From assembly GCA_024401365.1 (NCBI GenBank), contig JAKSLE010000002.1, positions 181,077 to 245,076 on the forward strand: a DNA stretch of 64,000 nt, written 5' to 3'. This DNA is from Bacteroidales bacterium (GTDB lineage: Bacteria > Bacteroidota > Bacteroidia > Bacteroidales > Marinilabiliaceae). The notes below the pieces were generated by a model. That model made no database searches, was not told the DNA's origin, and saw nothing but the letters and a program-made list of their open reading frames with translations. Below are positions 62,224-64,000 of the stretch, piece after piece. The position numbers were made by a program, and so were the translations under genes. Numbering within the stretch: the first letter of the stretch is position 1; every line of letters begins with the position of its first letter.

Positions 62224-62259
62224 CACTTTTAAGTGAATTACTTCATCTTAAAGTGAATT
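62224..62259. promoter_or_regulatory. Repeats upstream of the toxin-antitoxin operon
   Basis: AAGTGAATT occurs at 62231 and 62251, exactly 20 bp (two helical turns) apart, and the first copy is also part of CACTT-TT-AAGTG. They lie over and upstream of the -33 region, as expected for autorepression by the antitoxin. Confidence 0.5.
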
Positions 62260-62348
62260 TTTTTTATATTCGTTTAGCGGACAGTGCTTCACATCCCTGA
62301 GTGACTTCACTATGGTGCGATTTTTTGCAACATTTCTCCTTCCCAAGG

Positions 62349-62429
62349 TTATCTTATTCCTTCCACTATCGCGATTCCCTCTTCCGTCAAGCCGTAGAGG
62401 TCATCGCATCTATAGCCATCTATCCCAAC
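62349..62429 (-). pseudogene. C-terminal remnant resembling a restriction-modification methylase
   Basis: A 26-codon stretch ending in TAA reads GIDGYRCDDLYGLTEEGIAIVE and EGIR. The pattern ID..(x)..LYGLTEEEI.IVE is the common C-terminal ending of type IIG and type I DNA methyltransferase subunits in Bacteroidetes. An in-frame stop lies immediately before it and nothing upstream matches. It appears to be the last trace of a deleted methylase gene. The stretch is short, so confidence is limited. The rest of 62174-62510 shows no gene. Confidence 0.45.
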
Positions 62430-62510
62430 CTACCCCACCTAGCACATCTACAAAATCTCCTCCTCCTTGCCACACTCCCTGCACTTTGCCTTTCCCATCT
62501 CACCAACACC

Positions 62511-62876
62511 CTATTCCCCATTCACTCTCAAATACCTACAACTAGCAGCTATTGCCTCATCTATAACCCTCGAGAACGTCGAAATACCATCCTCCTCCAA
62601 TATCACTCTATCATCAGCATTAAACACCTTATATTGCCAATGCCTTCTATTATACAATCCTCCGCCAGCACATCCAGAACCACCATAACTATCTACATCA
62701 AGCACAAGCTTCTTTTTGTCCCGAAGCCAATTCACGGCATCTTCAAGTGTAGGACAAGCAGTATCATTCGTCCCATTGATATACATCGAAGCCTGACGCA
62801 TACCAGCTATCTTCAACAACGTCACAGTCTCCTCAGAAACTGCCTTCTCCAACGAATAAGGATCTTTCTTTGCCAT
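62511..62876 (-). CDS. Hypothetical protein with Gly-rich segment
   Basis: 121 residues, no signal peptide. Not recognised. The N-terminal half is helical (KKDPYSLEKAVSEETVTLLK, TLEDAVNWLRDKKK). A short SYGGSGCAGGGLYNRRHW stretch near residue 63-80 lies before two strands (WQYKVFNADDRVILEEDG) and a final helix (FSRVIDEAIAASCRYLR). A real gene is supported by a consistent protein-like composition over the whole frame and by the ATG after a plausible upstream spacer. Accessory context. Function unknown. Confidence 0.55.
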   Translation of the reverse strand: MAKKDPYSLEKAVSEETVTLLKIAGMRQASMYINGTNDTACPTLEDAVNWLRDKKKLVLDVDSYGGSGCAGGGLYNRRHWQYKVFNADDRVILEEDGISTFSRVIDEAIAASCRYLRVNGE

Positions 62877-63753
62877 ACTAAATGTTTTTCTTGATTATGG
62901 CACAAATATACTCAACCTATCGCTTGTCACGACCACTCAACTTTCTAATTTGGAATTCTTCACGTTTTCCCTCCCCGAAAAAAAATGAAAACATCTGCAT
63001 GACATATCTTAACACGGAAAGCTTGTGCAAACGAGAGCAAAGCCAAGCTTGCTTGAGCTATGCCGAGTGCAGCCAAGGTTCGCCGATAGGCAAATGAACG
63101 GAAATTTTCCGATTTTGTCATGGTTAAATTATTATCCATCGCGATGTAATGTTGATATGATTATTTTGGGAGGTTTGGAACGCTGATATTCAGCGGTTTA
63201 GATATTTGGAACAAATGTAATGTTCCCAAAGTGTTCCAACAGTAGGTTGCCAGAATAGAGTCAGTTAAATTCTTTCGTACAGACTCCTTCAAAGTGGTAA
63301 AAAATCGTGATTTTGGCAAAAATCAATAAAACACTTTTTAACAGTGATTTTACATTTATTAACTACGATTTTTCATGTAAAATGGGTGTCTGAGCCATGT
63401 TACACATAGGAACAGGAACAGAAAAATGACCCTATAAAAACGGCATGATTCACCCTTTACATTCATGTAAAGGTAAGGGTGTGAAACATGATAGAAGGGA
63501 AAGAAAATAGAGAAGTGTCAAATGGATTTAGACTTGCAGTTCACGATGCTTGGCGGGATGCCGACAAATAGCAATCGAGATCTGAAAGTTAGAAGCCAGT
63601 TGTCTCTTCGATAAACCATCACTGGGCATTGTGTCTGATAAGACTCTATGCACATATCTATGATGTAAAATAGGTCTTCTTAGGTATCAACTTCACTAAA
63701 AAAGATTAAATTTCGATGCAAAACAAAAGATTCTTGCCTGAATATCCAATAAA

Positions 63754-63770
63754 AGTGAAATATTTTCACT
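63754..63770. promoter_or_regulatory. Palindromic operator in front of the XRE gene
   Basis: AGTGAAA-TAT-TTTCACT, a perfect 7-bp inverted repeat whose last base is the first base of the -7 box at 63770. A repressor bound here would block the promoter. Confidence 0.6.
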
Positions 63771-63777
63771 ATATTTG
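63770..63777 (+). promoter_or_regulatory. -7 promoter box of the XRE gene
   Basis: TATATTTG, matching TAnnTTTG, 19 bp before the ATG at 63797. Confidence 0.65.
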
Positions 63778-63796
63778 CACAACAAATAGAATAAGT

Positions 63797-64000
63797 ATGG
63801 AAAACTTAAATCGTCTTAAAATAGTTCTTTTTGAGAAGAACCGTACAAGTAAATGGTTGGCAACCCAGTTGGGTGTTAACCCTTCTACTGTATCTAAGTG
63901 GTGTACAAATTCTTCACAACCAGACTTGAATTGCTTGTTAAAAATTGCTGACCTTGTTTATGTCTTGTCAGTCACCATTTGCAAAACCATATTTGACCCT
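63797..64000 (+). CDS. XRE-family regulator (3' end outside window)
   Basis: 68 codons to the window edge. It starts MENLNRLKIVLFEKNRTSKW and continues with LATQLGVNPSTVSKWCTNSS, a Cro/CI-type helix-turn-helix found in Bacteroidetes in front of restriction-modification genes. The residues after LLKIADL are VYVLSVTICK, where relatives have a pattern like L-DVDVKELL; this may be divergence or a frameshift. A palindrome overlaps its promoter, consistent with autoregulation. What follows it lies outside the window. Confidence 0.75.
   Translation, partial: MENLNRLKIVLFEKNRTSKWLATQLGVNPSTVSKWCTNSSQPDLNCLLKIADLVYVLSVTICKTIFDP

Larger units (their letters stand above)
62877..63796. other. Gene-poor stretch in the accessory region
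   Basis: About 920 bp without a convincing gene; the longest frame (62882-63097, plus) looks spurious. Structures seen: a perfect palindrome CGCTGATATTCAGCG (63181-63195), the pair TTGGAACA (63206) and TGTTCCAA (63232), and the pair TTTACAT/ATGTAAA around 63457-63472. A segment near 63020-63100 (AAGCTTGCTTGAGCTATGCC) resembles sequence I associate with dispersed Bacteroidales repeats. An element end or attachment site would fit but is not proven. Confidence 0.5.

Noticed and set aside
62301-62894. 197-residue open frame on the plus strand
   Set aside because: Product of the C/T-rich strand bias; composition (Ser, Leu, Thr, Pro) is not protein-like. The minus strand carries a better gene (62511-62876) and the methylase-like remnant.
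62882-63097. 71-residue open frame ending with ACLSYAECSQGSPIGK
   Set aside because: Such short frames recur in Bacteroidales intergenic DNA, in my recollection as translation of a dispersed non-coding repeat. No promoter or family support.

Overview
The window comes from a Bacteroidales bacterium, most likely Prevotella-like. The evidence is SusC/SusD pairs, many lipoprotein glycosidases, a type IX secretion style C-terminal tail, a GldB-like lipoprotein, a meso-diaminopimelate dehydrogenase, a tmRNA with tag GENNYALAA, and promoters of the Bacteroidetes form TAnnTTTG (-7) in place of E. coli style boxes. Both window edges cut through genes.

Layout. 1-8.4 kb: a minus-strand xylan-degrading operon (CE1 esterase, GH3 xylosidase, GH43-GH8 fusion, GH31). 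8.5-13.1 kb: a TPM-domain protein, an Lrp/AsnC regulator, a BspA-like leucine-rich repeat protein, two small proteins and a cluster of broken genes (glutathione peroxidase, fumarate reductase cytochrome b, a small membrane protein). 13.3-17.5 kb: the phenylalanine/tyrosine operon pheA - aminotransferase - DAHP synthase/chorismate mutase - tyrA. It is preceded by what reads as a complete attenuator: a 22-residue leader peptide with ten Phe/Tyr codons, an antiterminator strand and a terminator. 17.6-26.5 kb: a GH5 lipoprotein, a large secreted protein with a small partner, rplY, prs, a GldB-like lipoprotein and a DUF2461 protein. 26.6-37.3 kb: a beta-1,3-glucan (laminarin-type) utilisation locus, SusC-SusD-surface glycan-binding protein-GH16-GH3, all on the minus strand.

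37.5-47.7 kb: a MATE exporter coupled to an AlaX-like editing protein, a large propeller-SpoIIE phosphatase, ddh, LemA plus a TPM protein, a metallophosphoesterase, a DUF4332 protein and a second glycine-tailed TPM protein. 47.8-57.6 kb: a GH51 arabinofuranosidase, two FKBP prolyl isomerases with glyA, and the operon plsC-prfC-purM-prfA. 57.6-58.1 kb: ssrA with a textbook promoter and terminator.

58.2-64 kb is accessory DNA: a tandem pair of ~100-residue paralogs of unknown function followed by a 51-residue membrane peptide, phage-type helix-turn-helix regulators with candidate operators, a toxin-antitoxin pair, a short remnant resembling a restriction-methylase C-terminus, a gene-poor stretch of about 900 bp, and the start of another XRE regulator. 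A family of short intergenic repeats (seven copies recognised) is scattered through the core part of the window.

Functionally the carbohydrate genes form two depolymerising units. One is for decorated xylan: the esterase removes acyl groups, GH43/GH8/GH3 shorten xylo-oligosaccharides and GH31 removes alpha-linked sugars. The other is for mixed or beta-1,3-glucan: a surface binding protein, a GH16 endo-enzyme, SusCD import and a GH3 exo-enzyme. GH5 and GH51 stand alone. All function calls rest on reading motifs by eye; no database search was run.
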